In this document: positions 44,921 to 57,841 of the stretch, piece after piece
Layout of the letters: every line of letters begins with the position of its first letter
How positions within the stretch are numbered: position 1 is the first letter of the stretch
Assembly (NCBI GenBank): GCA_009763385.1
Contig: CM019823.1
Coordinates: 48,625,528 to 48,689,527, forward strand
Direction of reading: 5' to 3'
Source of the DNA: Coix lacryma-jobi var. lacryma-jobi
Lineage: Eukaryota > Streptophyta > Magnoliopsida > Poales > Poaceae
DNA: 64,000 bases
Program-made: the position numbers and the translations under genes
Notes under the pieces: generated by a model
Seen by the model: the letters and a program-made list of their open reading frames with translations, nothing else
What the model was told of the DNA's origin: nothing
Databases searched by the model: none

Positions 44921-46182
44921 GGCACAGAGGCTCAACACAACTAGCAAGAAAGCTCGATACCAATGCCTTACGGCCAACAGAAAGCAGCAAAGCTCCCCCT
45001 CAAATAGCGCTTACAACTAGGAAAACTCCCCCTAGGTCCAACATGAGAAGCACAAGATTTGAAAAAATTTCTCCCCCTTCATGAAAACTTCACCTTAGTT
45101 GAACACCAGGAAGCATATGATTTGCAATTTCTCCCCATTAGTTGAAAATGCACTAATCAAGGGGAAGTTCTCCCCCTCAGCAAAGGCACCATCAAAAGCC
45201 AACAAAATAAAACTCTCCCCCTTCCAAAATGCCTATGAGTCAAAATGCAAGTTAGCAGCTTCAGACATATAGTCAAAAGAGTGCAAAGATGCTCTAAACA
45301 GTATACCTCCAATGACACAACTAAGCACTCAAATAGCTAAGGCTCAAACTGATCACGGAGTACGAAATATGAACATATGAGCAAAGTGAGCAGTTTTTAG
45401 CCAAAAGATAGTCACCATCAAAATAGCACTAAACATGTATAGACAGGAATCCGAACAAGTGCTAAGCATGTATACAAGTTGAACTACCCCTAGCAAAGTC
45501 CAATCATCATGCTTAAGAATGAACAATACACTTGTGATTTCAAAAATTAAATCGGAGTTGCAGCGGTGAAATTGCACAAGTTCAAATATTAGCATGTGAT
45601 TGTGAGAGGTTGAAAGCTTGTCTTTGCCTAATTTTTCAACCGAGCGAAGCCTATGCCGAAGCAATCAGAAGCTTAAAGCTACGGTTTCGGTCATACACTA
45701 CACGGCTCAAGTTTAACTCAAAGTGCAATGAGAAACAGTCTCGATACCGTGATGTGTTGACAAGCAATCCCATCTCGATCTTTTCAATTCACTCAACACT
45801 TGGTTCAACATACCAAGCAAGTGAATGACTCAGAACTAGAGACATAGCAACCTAGCATATATGAAAAGCACGAGTGAATTCAACACATCCTACACATGCT
45901 AGTTGCATATCTCAATGGTGGACATTTTCAGATTTTAGGTTCATTAAGCAAATTCACCATTTAAAAAATAGCTCAGCTCACAATATGTACTAGTGATCAG
46001 AAAGAGGATAAGCTACAAGCATCATCATAAGCATCGGAGCATACTACATAGAGCATAGTTACATTCTCATGATTATATACATGAAGCTCAGAATGTAAAT
46101 GTGTATGCTGAAATGCAAAGGAAAAGAATGTCAAACAAAAAAGAGTCAGTCTATAATACAAGATCCAAAATGTTTCCCCCAT
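44921..46182 (-). other. C3 3' noncoding region, right part
   Basis: Starts with the right TSD of G1b (GGCAC). Homologous on the minus strand to 4655-6351. Carries several CTCCCCCTT/CTCCCCCTC tracts (reverse polypurine tracts near 44995, 45023, 45080, 45172, 45217). No gene. Confidence 0.8.
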
Positions 46183-47096
46183 CTAAAAGGGGAAACACAC
46201 ACCAAGCTCACCGCTCAACCGATTAAAGGTTTATTCGTCTAAAGGCTTGGTGAAAATATCAGCCAACTGATGATGAGTATCGACATGGCGAAGGTCGATA
46301 TCACCCTTCTCCTGGTGGTCACGCAAAAAATGAAAGCGCACATCAATGTGTTTGGTCTTCGAGTGAAGCACGGGGTTCTTAGCAACGCTAATAGCACTCG
46401 TGCTGTCACAAAGCAAAGGAACATGAGTAAAGCTCAGATCAAAATCACGCAAAGAGGCCATCATCCAAAGCAACTGAGAACAGCAGCTTGCCGCAGCAAC
46501 ATATTCAGCCTCTGTGGTAGACTGAGCGACACTAGACTGCTTGCGAGAAGACCACGATACAAGAGAAGAACCAATAAACTAGCAAGTCCCAGAAGTGGAC
46601 TTGCGCTCAATATGGCAACCAGCAAAATCGGCATCGGAATAACCGCAAAGGGAGAGGGTGGAGGAAGCAGAATACCAAATCCTGAACTCAGGTGTGAAAC
46701 GAAGGTACCTGAAAATCCGCTTCACCGTCTGACGGTGAGAAGTGCGCGGCGACGCCTGAAAGCGCGCGCACAGACACACCGCGAACTGGATGTCCGGGCG
46801 TGTCGCCGTCAGGTAGAGCAGCGATCCAATCATGCTTCGGTACTCCTTCTGGTCCACTGCTTCCCCATCCTTATCAGCATCCAGGGCCGTCGTCGTCGAC
46901 ATGGGTGTTGGAAGAGGCTTGGCCTCACCCATATCGAACCGCTTCAGCAAGTCCTTGGTGTACTTGCCCTGGTGCACAAACGTCCCCTCTCGGGATTGCT
47001 TAATTTGCAACCTGAGAAAGAATGTCAACTCGCCCATCATGCTCATCTCGAACTCCTTGCTCATAGTATCTGCAAACTTGGCAACCAAAGCGTGAG
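46183..47096 (-). pseudogene. pol: C3 pol, 3' part: end of RT and RNase H
   Basis: Starts at the right with ALVAKFADTMS after the solo-LTR insertion (TSD GTGAG 47092-47096). It passes through the RT thumb and RNase H (SDADFAG, SVAQSTTEAEYVA, LHSKTKHIDVRFH) to the terminal TAG at 46183-46185. TAG at 46579-46581 replaces glutamine after STSGTC, and TAA at 46231-46233 replaces serine near the end. The first of these stops is shared with the C5-derived copy at 53592-53594. Confidence 0.88.
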
Positions 47097-49240
47097 TGAA
47101 GGACCGAGAATGCAGAAGCAAGGCGACCAGAGGGGGGGGGGTGAATGGGAGCCAATTAAATTTATCTCGAAACTTTGGCCAAGTGTCCCAAATTCAACCC
47201 CGAAAAGCACGGACCCAAATCGTGATGCTCACGACCCTTGGAAGAGGGTGGATGATCCCTAGGATCACAGCGGAGCACCACCAAGCACAAGCGAAGCAAA
47301 AGCCAAAAGCTCCGGCTCAAGTTCCCCCTTGGAAAACCGAGTCCCAAACGTAGATTGGAGGCTACGTCGAGAAATCTCCAAATACCAATGCTAACAAGTA
47401 GCAAAGATACCTAGAAATGTTTCTTGGTTAACTCTAGGGCCAAACGAGAAGTCCGAAAACCAAGCGGAAAAGTCGGGACGGCGATTGCACTGAAAAGCAC
47501 CCTTCAGCAGGGTCCCGGACTGTCCGGACCCCCAGTCCCGGACTGTCCGCCCCTATTGCGGACTGTCCGCGAAAAATTCTCGGACTGTCCGCTGGCAGAA
47601 ACACCAAAACAGCAAGGTTGCTGAACCCTTGCTGGACAAGTCCCGAACTGTCCGCGACTTTGACCGGCGGACTGTCCGCCGGTCAACCAAAAACTCAAAC
47701 AGCCGAAGAACAGTGCCACTGGTCTGGCTGGTCCCCGACTCGCGGACTGTCCGCGCCTGGGACCGCGGACTGTCCGCCAAGCCCCAGTGAGGGCGATTTT
47801 GGTCACCCTTTGCTCAAATCTTCCCCAAATCGATTCAAACCAAAATCCCAAGTTCCCAAACTTGGAGAAGATGATCACGGGGTAGTTAGGATACTATCCC
47901 CAAGAAATCATCCGCTCAAATCGACTAGAACTCCGGGAAATCACAAGGGAAGGTGGATGAACCGAAAAAGCGCCACGAAAACAAAATCATCCCGATCTAT
48001 TCGATCATGAGGAGTTAGATGAATTCCTTTGGTCGAAATGACCTCCTCAATGATACAAACAAAATGATTCAAACGGATTTCGCAAAGACGCACTAGAGAG
48101 GGAGATCGAGCGACCGGAAAATCGCGGAGAAACGAAGAACGCAAAGAACACGAACCAAAACGCGAATCAACACATCGATCTGCAGCCGAAGCGCAAACAC
48201 ACACTACGACAGTGAGGTTACGGCCTCACTTCCTCAAAATCAACAGTACACAGAGGCAAGTCTCTCTGCGGATCTCAGCTAGCTACAGCAGGGGATTGGG
48301 AGAGCAGGAAACCCTAGAAACCAAGAGCAAATGACTGAGATAGTTGGGGAGGAGGGTGTCTCCCCCTACTTAACCTATTCCTAACCTAACTCTAATTCCT
48401 ACTCTACCCCTCTCTAATTGCAGAGCGAACCAGCTAAACCCTAGGGTTATTCTGGACCAACTCATGGTAGGAGGTGATCCGACGGCCACGCCCGCACAAC
48501 TCGTAGCCTTGCCTCGACGCAACCTTCCGATTGCCGCCACGTGCCGCCCTCGCTCTACCCGTCCTTTTCCTGGATGCCGCACCCCCGGTTTTGTGGCTGA
48601 AACCGGGAAACCAGCCTTTTCACGCCATCCCCCGGTTTTGAGGCCCAAACCGGGAAACCAGCCTCCAAGTCCATAGCCTGAGTTTTGTGGCCCAAACTCA
48701 GAAACCCGCAGCGCCCAGGTTTTGAGGCCCAAACCTGGAAACCGTCCTCAGCCCGAGTTTTGTGGCCCAAACTCGGAAACCCGCCGCACGCCCAGGTTTT
48801 GTGGCTCAACCTGGAAACCGATCACCCGAGTTTTGAGGCCCAAACTCGGAAACCGTCCACCCGGTGGTTTTTCTCTGGCTGAACCACCAAACCGGAGCTA
48901 TAGAGGGGATGCACCGCCCGTGCACCCCGTCCACCGACACGTGTCCCCAGGTCCTCGACCCGAGCAACACCGTGCCCCGCAAGTCTCCGCTCGTCGCTGT
49001 CCCAGGCTATCAGCCACCACAGCTGATCCTCAGGCACTACGGTCCCTCAGTCCAAGCCTCACGTCCGCCCTTCACCGCTCCCGGTCCATCGGCACGGCAC
49101 GTCTCTACTTGACCTTCACCTCGCCTTCGATCACTGTCTCCGGGCTCGACACCTGCACAACACAAGCCAAAGAACATGCGATCAAACCCGTTGACAATCA
49201 CTCATCACACCGAGACCCGGCATACACCCATGTATCCGCA
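47097..49240 (-). repeat. Solo LTR (C4) of the Sirevirus family in C3 pol
   Basis: 2144 bp from TGAAGGACCGAG to TATCCGCA with TSD GTGAG on both sides (47092-47096, 49241-49245). The uninterrupted target is seen near 54104-54108. No internal sequence is attached, so it is the product of LTR-LTR recombination. Carries the GGACTGTCCGC array (47517-47785) and the hairpin array (48584-48849). Confidence 0.93.
48584..48849 (-). repeat. Covarying hairpin array in the solo LTR
   Basis: Seven units. The first is cccggttt/aaaccggg (48584-48607), the last ccgagttt/aaactcgg (48826-48849). Others are ctgagttt-type and ccaggttt-type, mostly perfect. Confidence 0.85.
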
Positions 49241-49677
49241 GTGAGAAGAACCACCGAAAATGATATCATCCATGTAAATCTGGACCAAGAGAGTGTCTTT
49301 GCCTTGCTTGAGGAGAAAGAGCGTTTTATCTACACATCCCATTTTAAAACCCTTAGCAAGCAAAAAGGTTTTCAACCTATCATACCAGGCTCTAGGGGCT
49401 TGTTTCAAACCATATAAAGCTTTGTGAAGTTTAAAAACATGGTTTGGAAACTTGGGATTTTCAAAACCGAGAGGTTGCTCAGCATAAACTTCCTCTTCTA
49501 TGTAGCCGTTTAAGAAGGCACTCTTGACATCCATTTGAAAAAGTTTGAAACCTTTGGATGCAGCAAAAGCCAAGAGTATCCTAATAGCCTCCAAACGAGC
49601 TACAAGAGCAAAAGTCTCCTCATAGTCTATCCCCTCCTTCTTACTATAACCCTTGGCCACAAGACGCGCTTTGTTCC
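49241..49677 (-). pseudogene. pol: C3 pol, RT fragment between solo LTR and C5 LTR
   Basis: Encodes the RT region from NKARLVAKGYSKKEG (right) to IYMDDIIFGGSSH (left), in the same frame as the piece at 46183-47096. The active-site motif reads YMDD where the copies have YVDD. The open frame is cut at the right by the C5 LTR; GTTCC (49673-49677) is the expected target duplication of C5, seen uninterrupted near 54537-54541. Confidence 0.85.
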
Positions 49678-49954
49678 TGAAGGACCGAGAATGCAACCAG
49701 AAAGCGACCAGAGGGGGGGGGGTGAATGGGAGCTTCGAAATTCCTTTCGGAAACTTGTTGCCATTGTCCCATAAATCAACCCCAAGAGCAAACCCTAGAG
49801 CTTGCTAGTGTCCACGACCCTAGATGTAGGGTGGATGCTTCCAAGAAGCACAGTGAGACACTACACAACTCTAGAAACTCAACGCAAAAGATGGAAACCA
49901 AATCCGACAACAAACGGGCAAACTGGGAACGAAATGGCTCGAGACAGAACTGAC

Positions 49955-50236
49955 CGGACTCTGGCCTGCGTCCGGTCACAGTTCACCGGACGCGTCCGGT
50001 CGAGCAAAAATGTCTCTGGAACCTTACTGTTCCCGACCGGACTCTGGTGAACAGAGCGTCCGGTCACAAACTGTGCGTCCGGTCACAAGAGTCAAGCCGA
50101 GTGAACAGTGCGAGGAGCGAGTCCGGTCGAACAAGAAACCCAGCGTCCGGTCAAGTCACAGGAAGACTGCACGTGGCATTCAACCACCGGACGCACTGGG
50201 TCAGCGTCCGGTCAGCCCGATGCCAGCGTCCGGTCG
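49955..50236 (-). repeat. GTCCGGTC/CCGGACGC array in the C5 LTR
   Basis: About a dozen copies of GCGTCCGGTC or GACCGGAC-like motifs, e.g. the palindrome CCGGACGCGTCCGG near 49983. It occupies the place of the GGACTGTCCGC array in the other LTRs. The LTR at the right window end has the same motif (63877-64000). Confidence 0.8.
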
Positions 50237-51011
50237 TCCCGAAATGGCTCCGTTCATTCACCGGTTCAACTCGATCTCTCCCAAAACGAAACCTCTAGGG
50301 TTCAAACTTGGAGAGATAAGTCACAAGGAGGATAGTGAGCTATCTCTAAAAGATCATGGCTCGAACCTATCTCCAAATCGATGAATCGAAGAATTTCGGG
50401 GGAAGAGAGAAAAACTTGACCCGAAACGAAAATCGATCGATCTCCTAGACCGTGAGGTTAGAGATTAATTCCTTCGGTGGAAAGAAGTGCCTCACGATCT
50501 AGAACAACTTGGTTCAAACAGATTTGCAAAAGATGAACCGAGCAAAGAGATCAAACGACGGGAAAAACGTGGAGAAAGAGGATTCCGTGAAGAACACGAA
50601 CAAAACCTGAATCACAACCACAAATTGCAACCGTGTGGCTACCACACGCTACAACAGTGAGGTTACGGCCTCACTTCCTCAAAATCAACAGTACACAGAG
50701 GCAAGGTTCTCTGCGGATCTCAGCTAGCTACAGCAGGGGATTGGGAGAGCAGGAAACCCTAAGTGCGAAAGAGCAAATGACTGAGATGAGATGGAGGAGG
50801 GTGTCTCCCGACTACTTATCCTACTACTAGCCTAAGTCTAAGTCCTACTCTACCCCTCTCTATTCTAATTACAGAGCGAACCAGCTAAACCCTAGGGTTA
50901 TTATGGACCAACTCGGTGGTAGGTGTATCCGACGACCACGCCCGCACAATTCGAAGCGTTGCCTCGACGCAACCTCCAGATCACCGCCACGTGCCGCCCT
51001 CGCTCTGCACC

Positions 51012-51235
51012 CCCGGTTTTGTGGCCCAAACCAGGAAACCAGCCTTTTCCAGCCAACCCCCAGTTTTGAGGCCCAAACCGGGAAACCAGCCCACCAGCAT
51101 CTGAGTTTTGAGGCCAAACTCAGCAAACCCTCAGCGCCCAGGTTTTGAGGCCCAAACCTGGAAAGCGTCCTCAGCCCGAGTTTTGTGGCCAAACTCGGAA
51201 ACCATCCGCACCCAGGTTTTGAGGCCCAAACCTGG
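51012..51235 (-). repeat. Hairpin array in the C5 LTR
   Basis: Six units, several decayed. The last (51212-51235) is a perfect ccaggttt/aaacctgg pair around TGAGGCCC. Confidence 0.75.
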
Positions 51236-51624
51236 AAACCGTCCACCCGATGGTTTTTCCCTGGCTCTACCACCAAACCGACGTCGTAGAGGGGATGCAC
51301 CTCCCGTGCACCCCGTCCACCGACACGTGTCCCCGAGTCCACGACTCAGGCAACACATGACCGCAAGTCTTCGCTTGTAGCTGCCACAGGCTGCCAGCCA
51401 CCACAGCTGATCCTCGGGCCTCTGGTCCCTCAGTCCAAGCCTCACGTCCGCCCTTCGCCACTCTCGGTCCATCGACACGGCACGTCTCTACTTGACCTTC
51501 ACCTCGCCTTCGATCACTGCATCCGTGCTCGACACCTGCACAACACAAGCCAAAGAACATGCGCATCATCCCAGTTGACAATCACTCATCACTCAGAGAC
51601 CCGGCATACACCCATGTATCCGCA

Positions 51625-53195
51625 ATCTCCCCCTTGATGAGTGCATTGTCAACTACCAACACAAATCATAGTAGAAAGAGAATAAGGAATAAGGAGAAGA
51701 GAGAACTCGACCAAATGACCTAAAAGCATAGCAAAGCCGAAGAAGGTCAAGTGGAAAGAGCGAAAGAACTTGGTCCCCGAAGACATGGGCAACGGCTCGA
51801 CGCAACCAAGCAAAGCAAAGCTAGCCCTCAAGAAGAGGTAGAACAGGCTCAACACCGCTAGCAAATCCCAATCAAAAATATCGAAGCAACATGCTAGTCC
51901 CTCAAGATAGAGGCACAGAGGCTCAACACAACTAGCAAAGAAAGCTCGATACCAATGCCTTTCGGCCAACAAGAGACAGCAAAACTCCCCCTCGACTAGC
52001 GCTTACAACTAGGAAAGCTCCCCCTGGGTCCAAAATGAGAGGCACAAGATTTGAAAAAATTTCTCCCCTAGAAACTCCCCCTCAAATGAACACTCGGGAA
52101 GCACATATGATTTGCAAATTCTCCCCCTTAGTTGAAAATGCACTAATCAAGTGAAAGTTCTCCCCCTTAGCAAAGGCACCATCAAAAGCCAACAAGGGAA
52201 GCTCTTCCTCCTTCCAAAATGCATATGAGTCAAAATGCAAGTTAGCAGCTTCAGGAATATATTCAGGAGAATGCAAAGATGCTCTAAACAGTATAACTCC
52301 AATGACTCAATAACAGCATACAAGCTCAGCAAAGGCTCAAACTGATCACCAGATACGAAATATGAACATATGAGCGGAAATGAGCAGTTTTGAGTCAAAA
52401 GGTATTCACCATCAAAATAGCACTAGCAATGTATAAACAGGAGTTCTGAACAAGTGCTAAACATGTATACAAGGTGAACTACCCCTAGCAAAGTTCAATC
52501 ATCATGCCGAAGAATGAAACATACACTTGTGAATTCAAATTTAGATCGGAGTTGCAGCGGTGAAATTACACAAGTTCAATTATTAGCATGTGTTTGCGAG
52601 AGGTTGAAAGCTTGTCATTGCCTAACTTTGCAACCGAGCGAAGCCTATGCCGAAGCAATCAGAAGCTTAAAGCTACGGTTTTGGTCATACACTACACGGC
52701 TCAAGTTTAACTCAAAGTGCAATGAGAAACAGTCTCGATACCGTGATGTGTTGACAAGCAATCCCATCTCGATCTTTTTAATTCACTAAAACTTGGTTCA
52801 AATTCTAAACATGATATGAACAGACCAAGCAAGTGAATGACTCAGAACTAGAGACATAGCAACCTAGTATATATGAAAAGCACGAGTGAACTCAACACAT
52901 CCTACACATGCTAGTTGCATATCTCAATGGTGAACATTTTCAGATTTTAAGTTCATTAAGCAAAATGCACCATTCAAAAATAGCTCAGCTCACAACATGT
53001 ACTAGTGATCAGAAACAGCATAAGCTACAAGCATCATCATAAGCATCGGAGCATACCACATAGAGCATAGTTACATTCTAGTGATTATGAACATGAAGCT
53101 CAGAATGTAAATGCATATGCTAAAAAGCAAAGGAAAAGAAAGACAAACGAAAAAAGAGTCAGTCTAATATACAAGATCCAAAATGTTTCCCCCAA
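51625..53195 (-). other. C5 3' noncoding region
   Basis: Homologous to 44921-46182 and, on the other strand, 4655-6351. Several reversed purine tracts (CTCCCCCTT near 51626, 51986, 52019, 52077, 52122, 52161). No gene. Confidence 0.8.
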
Positions 53196-54713
53196 CTAAA
53201 AGGGGAAACACACACCAAGCTCACCCCTCAACTGGTTAAAGGTTGATTCGTCTAAAGGCTTGGTGAAAATATCAGCCAGTTGATGATGAGTATCGACATG
53301 GCGAAGGTCGATATCACCCTTCTCCTGGTGGTCTCGCCAGAAATGAAAGCGCACATCAATGTGTTTGGTCTTCGAGTGAAGCACGGGGTTCTTAGCAACG
53401 CTAATAGCACTCGTGCTGTCACAAAGCAAAGGAACACGAGTAAAGCTCAGACCAAAATCACGCAAAGTGGCCATCATCCAAAGCAACTGGGAACAACAGC
53501 TAGCCGCAGCAACATATTCAACCTCTGTGGTGGACTGAGCGACACTAGACTGCTTGCAAGAAGACCACGATACAAGAGAAGAACCAATAAACTAGCAAGT
53601 CCCAGAAGTGGACTTGCGCTCAATACGGCAACCAGCAAAATCGGCATCCGAATAACCGCAAAGGGAGAGGGTGGAGGAAGCAGAATACCAAATCCTGAAC
53701 TCAGGTGTGAAACGAAGGTACCTGAATATGCGCTTCACTGCCTGACGGTGAGAAGTGCGCGGCGACGCCTGAAAGCGCGCGCACAGACACACCGCGAACT
53801 GGATGTCCGGGCGTGTCGCCGTCATGTAGAGCAGCGACCCGATCATGCTTCGGTTCTCCTTCTGGTCCACTGCTTCTCCATCCTTGTCCGCATCCAGGGT
53901 AGTCATCGTCGACATGGGTGTTGGAAGAGGCTTGGCCTCACCCATATCGAACCGCTTCAGCAAGTCCTTGGTGTACTTGCCCTGGTGCACAAACGTCCCC
54001 TCTCGGGATTGCTTAATTTGCAACCCGAGAAAGAATGTCAGCTCGCCCATCATGCTCATCTCGAACTCCCTGCTCATAGTATCTGCAAACTTGGCAACCA
54101 AAGCGTGAGAAGAACCACCGAAAATGATATCATCCACGTAAATCTGGACCAAGAGAGTGTCTTTGCCTTGCTTGAGGAGAAAGAGCGTTTGATCTACACA
54201 TCCCATTTTAAAACCCTTAGCAAGCAAAAAGGTTTTCAATCTATCATACCAGGCTCTAGGGGCTTGTTTCAAACCATATAAAGCTTTGTGAAGTTTAAAA
54301 ACATGGTTTGGAAACTTGGGATTTTCAAAACCGAGAGGTTGCTCAGCATAAACTTCCTCTTCTATGTAGCCGTTTAAGAAGGCACTCTTGACATCCATTT
54401 GAAAGAGTTTAAAACCTTTGGATGCAGCAAAAGCCAAGAGTATCCTAATAGCCTCCAAACGAGCTACAGGAGCAAAAGTCTCCTCAAAGTCTATCCCCTC
54501 CTTCTGACTATAACCCTTGGCCACAAGACGCGCTTTGTTCCTCACAATGTGGCCATCCTCTCCTTGTTTGTTTTTGAAAACCCATTTTGTCCCAATAGGA
54601 TTACAGTTAGGAGGAGGAGGAACTAGAACCCAAACCCGATTTCTCTCAAAACTTTCTAACTTCTCATGCATGGCATTGACCCAATCCGGATCCGTCAAAG
54701 CGTGTCCAACATC
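53196..54713 (-). pseudogene. pol: C5/C3 pol: reverse transcriptase and RNase H
   Basis: One continuous frame with the PR-INT part to its right. RT from DWVNAMHEKLESFERNRVW through FAPVARLEAIRI, VKSAFLNGYIEEEVY and YVDDIIFGG (near 54130). RNase H with SDADFAG and VAQSTTEVEYVA. Final TAG at 53196-53198. TAG at 53592-53594 interrupts RNase H at the same codon as in C3 (46579-46581). No frameshift seen. Most of this stretch should derive from C5 by its position next to the C5 LTR. Confidence 0.88.
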
Positions 54714-56393
54714 CTAGGGCTCAAAATTAGCAACAAAAGCAGAATGAGCGAAGTGAGAGATGTGCTGTGACCTAGACCGAGTAACCCGTTCGTCGATGCT
54801 GTCGATCATCTGCTGAGGCGGGTGCTGGCGCTGGATGTGTCGTGGCGCCTCCCGAGCTGAAGTAGCCTCCCCCTCAACAGCAGCTGGTGCCTCCCCGGGT
54901 ACAAAAGGTACCGCTCGGGGTGGCGGATCCCACGGCCCCCAGGAAGAAGAGGTATCGGGGCCGCGAGTCGTCGTAGAAACCGCTCTTTGTGGCACAGCAG
55001 GTGGAGGCAATGCTGGGTCATATATGCCTTCAGCATCCTCGTCCTCATCATCGAAAAGAGGCTCACCAACCTCATGATCACCTGCTCGCTCAAAACGAGA
55101 AGAAGGACAAACGAGACTCTCGTCGAAGGTGACATCTGATGTCTCCATGACTCGGTTAGTATCAAGGTTAAGTACACGATATGCGCGAGTGTGAGTGCCA
55201 TAACCCAAAAATACACCGTCAGAAGAACGAGACTCAAACTTGTCCAGGTTGCCTTTCTTCAAAATAAAACAATGGCAATCGAAGACTCTAAAATAACTCA
55301 CCTTGGGTTGTCTACCAAAACGCAACTCATAAGAGGTCTTCTTCAAGAAAGCTCTCAGAAAAATGTGATTTGAAATGTAGCATGCAGTGTTCAGAGCTTC
55401 GGCCCAATATCGCCTAGGAGTCCTATGCTCGTCGAGCATCGTCCTAGCCATCTCAACAAGGGTCCGATTCTTCCTCTCTACAACACCATTCTGGGGCGGT
55501 GTGTAGGGGGAAGAAAACTGATGCTCCAAACCCAAGCGGTCACAAAACTTCTCAAAATCCGAATTCTTGAATTCGGAACCATTATCACTTCTAATAGCTC
55601 GCATCGAGTTCAAAGGGAACTCGTTCTGAAGACGTAAAATCAGATTGCGAGCAAATGAGAAAGTCTCAGTCTTCTCAGTCAAAAAGAAGGCCCACGAATA
55701 TCTCGAAAAATTGTCGACAACAACCAAAACATACCACTTCCCCCCAACTGAGCTCACCCGAGCCGGACCAACAAGGTCCATGTGTAAAAGCTCTCCAGGG
55801 CGCTGTGTCATGACCTTAGTCACTGGATGGTGGGGAGCGGCAACCATCTTTCCATGTCTACAAGAATGGCAAACTAGATCCTTCTCCATCGACAGCTTGG
55901 GCAATCCTCGGATTAGGCCAAGTGAGCTAAGTCTTGCAAGCAAGTCGAAGCTTAAGTGACCGAGCCTCCTATGCCACTTCCAAAGATCGGAGGAAGAAGG
56001 ACTAGCCAAAAGATAGCGGGAAATACCAAACGACTCCGAGAAATTCGCGCGAAAGACTTTCCCAAAGGGCGAAATCAAACATACAAGATTGCCCTGAGGA
56101 TCTAAAATACGACTGAGATTCGGTTTAAAACGAATCTCATAGTCATCATCAAAAAGTTGCGAAATAGAAAGCAAGTTAAAATGCAGGTTAGAAACAAGAG
56201 CAACATCGCGCAACACAAAGTGCTCATTAACCCGCACCGACCCGCGAGACAACACCTTACCTTTACTATTGTCGCCGAAGGTGATAAACTCCTTTCCGGC
56301 AACAGGGCTAAGGCTGGAGAACCACTTGGCATTTCCGGTCATGTGCCTCGAACAACCGGAATCCACCAACCAAATGTCCTCCAACCGTCTTAC
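54714..56393 (-). pseudogene. pol: C5/C3 pol: protease and integrase
   Basis: Best preserved copia pol in the window. Protease LVDSGCSRHMTG (near 56350-56375). Integrase zinc region (HRRLGHLSFD, CHSCRHGK), catalytic core with D, D and E (HMDLVGPARVS, IRSDNGSEFKN, NGVVERKNRTL), then a long acidic/proline-rich linker to RT. The only stop is TAG 54714-54716, before DVGHALTD-like sequence, where C2 has CGA. Its upstream edge at 56393 is the GTAAGACGG side of the segment missing in C2. Confidence 0.88.
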
Positions 56394-57841
56394 CTACATC
56401 AATTAAAAGACATAGGGTGAGCATACGGTCCAACACTGGGGTTAGTGAAGTAAGGGGAATACTAGTGTTGGGCCGGCTGCTCAAAAGAACGGTTAGCGGA
56501 AAAACCATTCCTAGCACGTCTACGAGAGGAGCGATCACCACGTAGTGGAAAACGTGGTCCGCTAAGGGAGGAGCGTCCATCGCGATACTCAAAATGCGGT
56601 GATGGAAAACGCTCAACTATAAAGCCTCCGCCACGGGGTCCATAGCCTACAACTGCAGGCTCCCGCTGGGCACGCTCTCTACGAGGCCTAGGCCTAGCAA
56701 CTTGAGGCACTGCGCCTCTAGGCCTAGCATCTCTCCTAGGAGCTCTTTGCTGCCTAGGCCTGGGAACTTGAGGTTCTGGACCTCTAGGCCTAGCAGCATG
56801 TCTCTGGACGTTCGGCACATGCACATCATGGAAAGGATGGTACATGTCCGGATTGTCCATCTCCCTGGCACGGCGCTCCTCTCTCTTGCGCCGATAGCAA
56901 AACTCACCCAAGTGACCATCTCTCCCATAGTACTCACAATGGTACCTCACCGCACGCAAAGGGGGTTGTTGGTACTCAGGGTTGTGGGTTTGGATCACTT
57001 TGCCCTTCTATGGCATAAGCTCCTCCTGGATGGGTGGCATTGTGTCCAGCTTGTTTTTGAGGTGATTGGGTTTGGGATGCCACACTTGGTTCTTGGGTGG
57101 AGCTCTCGGGGGTTCCTCAAATACCCCATCCTTGGTGTTAGGCTTGAGAGGCTCTTTGGGTGGAAGCTTGGTCAGTTTGGGAGTAGTGGTGGAGTTGGGC
57201 TTCTCACATGGGTTCAGGCCACTCGACTCTCCAATCTTCCCAAAAGCAGAAAGATCAACACCCGAAGCAAAACCTACACCAAGACCTCCAGCGGCTCGCT
57301 TGAATTGGGAGATCATCATCCCGAGCTGCGGCTCACTACAAGAGACCCATGACAAGATGGTCCGAAGGTATGTGTTTTCCTCCTCGGTTTGCATCTTGCC
57401 ATGCTTCACATTGGCAATCTCCATCTCCAAACCCTCACACAAAGCACACCTAGTGACACAAGTGCTACCCGAGCTGGCCTTCTCTAAAGACTCAATCTTG
57501 GCATTCTTCTCTGCCAGCTCGGTTTGCAAGACAGGACAAGTCTTGCACGCACCCAACAACTGGGGCGTAGCCCAGAGCTCATCCACCTCTCCAACCAAAG
57601 CAGCATACTTACCTCTCAAAGTGAGAAGGTCAGTCATGTGCTTGGTGCACGACTCGCACTCAACCTCCTCCGACACGACCACAGTGGATTTTGCAAACTC
57701 CAACTCCTTCACCGTGTCCTCCCACTTCTGCCTAAACTCCTTGCGCTCTCTAGCGGCACGCCTAAGCAGCTTATCCTAACTAAGCAAGGCGGAAGTAAGC
57801 TTCTCATTCTCAGCAAACAACTCGTCGTGGGTCATAGATAC
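56394..57841 (-). other. Gag C-terminal segment with GT-AG ends, absent from C2
   Basis: 1448 nt on the minus strand, beginning GTATCTATGACC after CCCAG and ending TTGATGTAG before GTAAGACGG. It continues the gag frame: a coiled-coil-like region (FAENEKLTSALLS, RRAARERKEFRQKWE), a Cys-rich part (ECESCTKHMTDLL), a Pro-rich linker and a degenerate second zinc knuckle (CEYYGRDGHLGEFC, third motif Cys replaced by Tyr). An Arg/Pro-rich repeat (ARPRGPEPQVPRPRQ) follows. TAG codons lie near 57776 and 57008. C2 joins CCCAG directly to GTAAAACG. It is therefore either an intron or a gag segment deleted at AGGTA microhomology. Confidence 0.75.

Larger units (their letters stand above)
49678..51624 (-). 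repeat. C5 LTR (3' LTR of a copia nested in C3)
   Basis: 1947 bp, TGAAGGACCGAG to TATCCGCA. It is followed at 51625 by an internal 3' end (reverse polypurine tract), so it is the 3' LTR of an element extending to the right. The U3-side half (about 50630-51624) matches the family, with a hairpin array at 51012-51235. The R/U5-side half differs: instead of GGACTGTCCGC it carries GTCCGGTC/CCGGACGC repeats (about 49955-50236). No partner LTR of this type exists to the right in the window. Confidence 0.85.

Noticed and set aside
46270..47262. 330-codon plus-strand open frame (and 53280-54281, 333 codons).
   Set aside because: Antisense shadow of RT/RNase H on the minus strand, present at the same place in both copia copies; no domain of its own.
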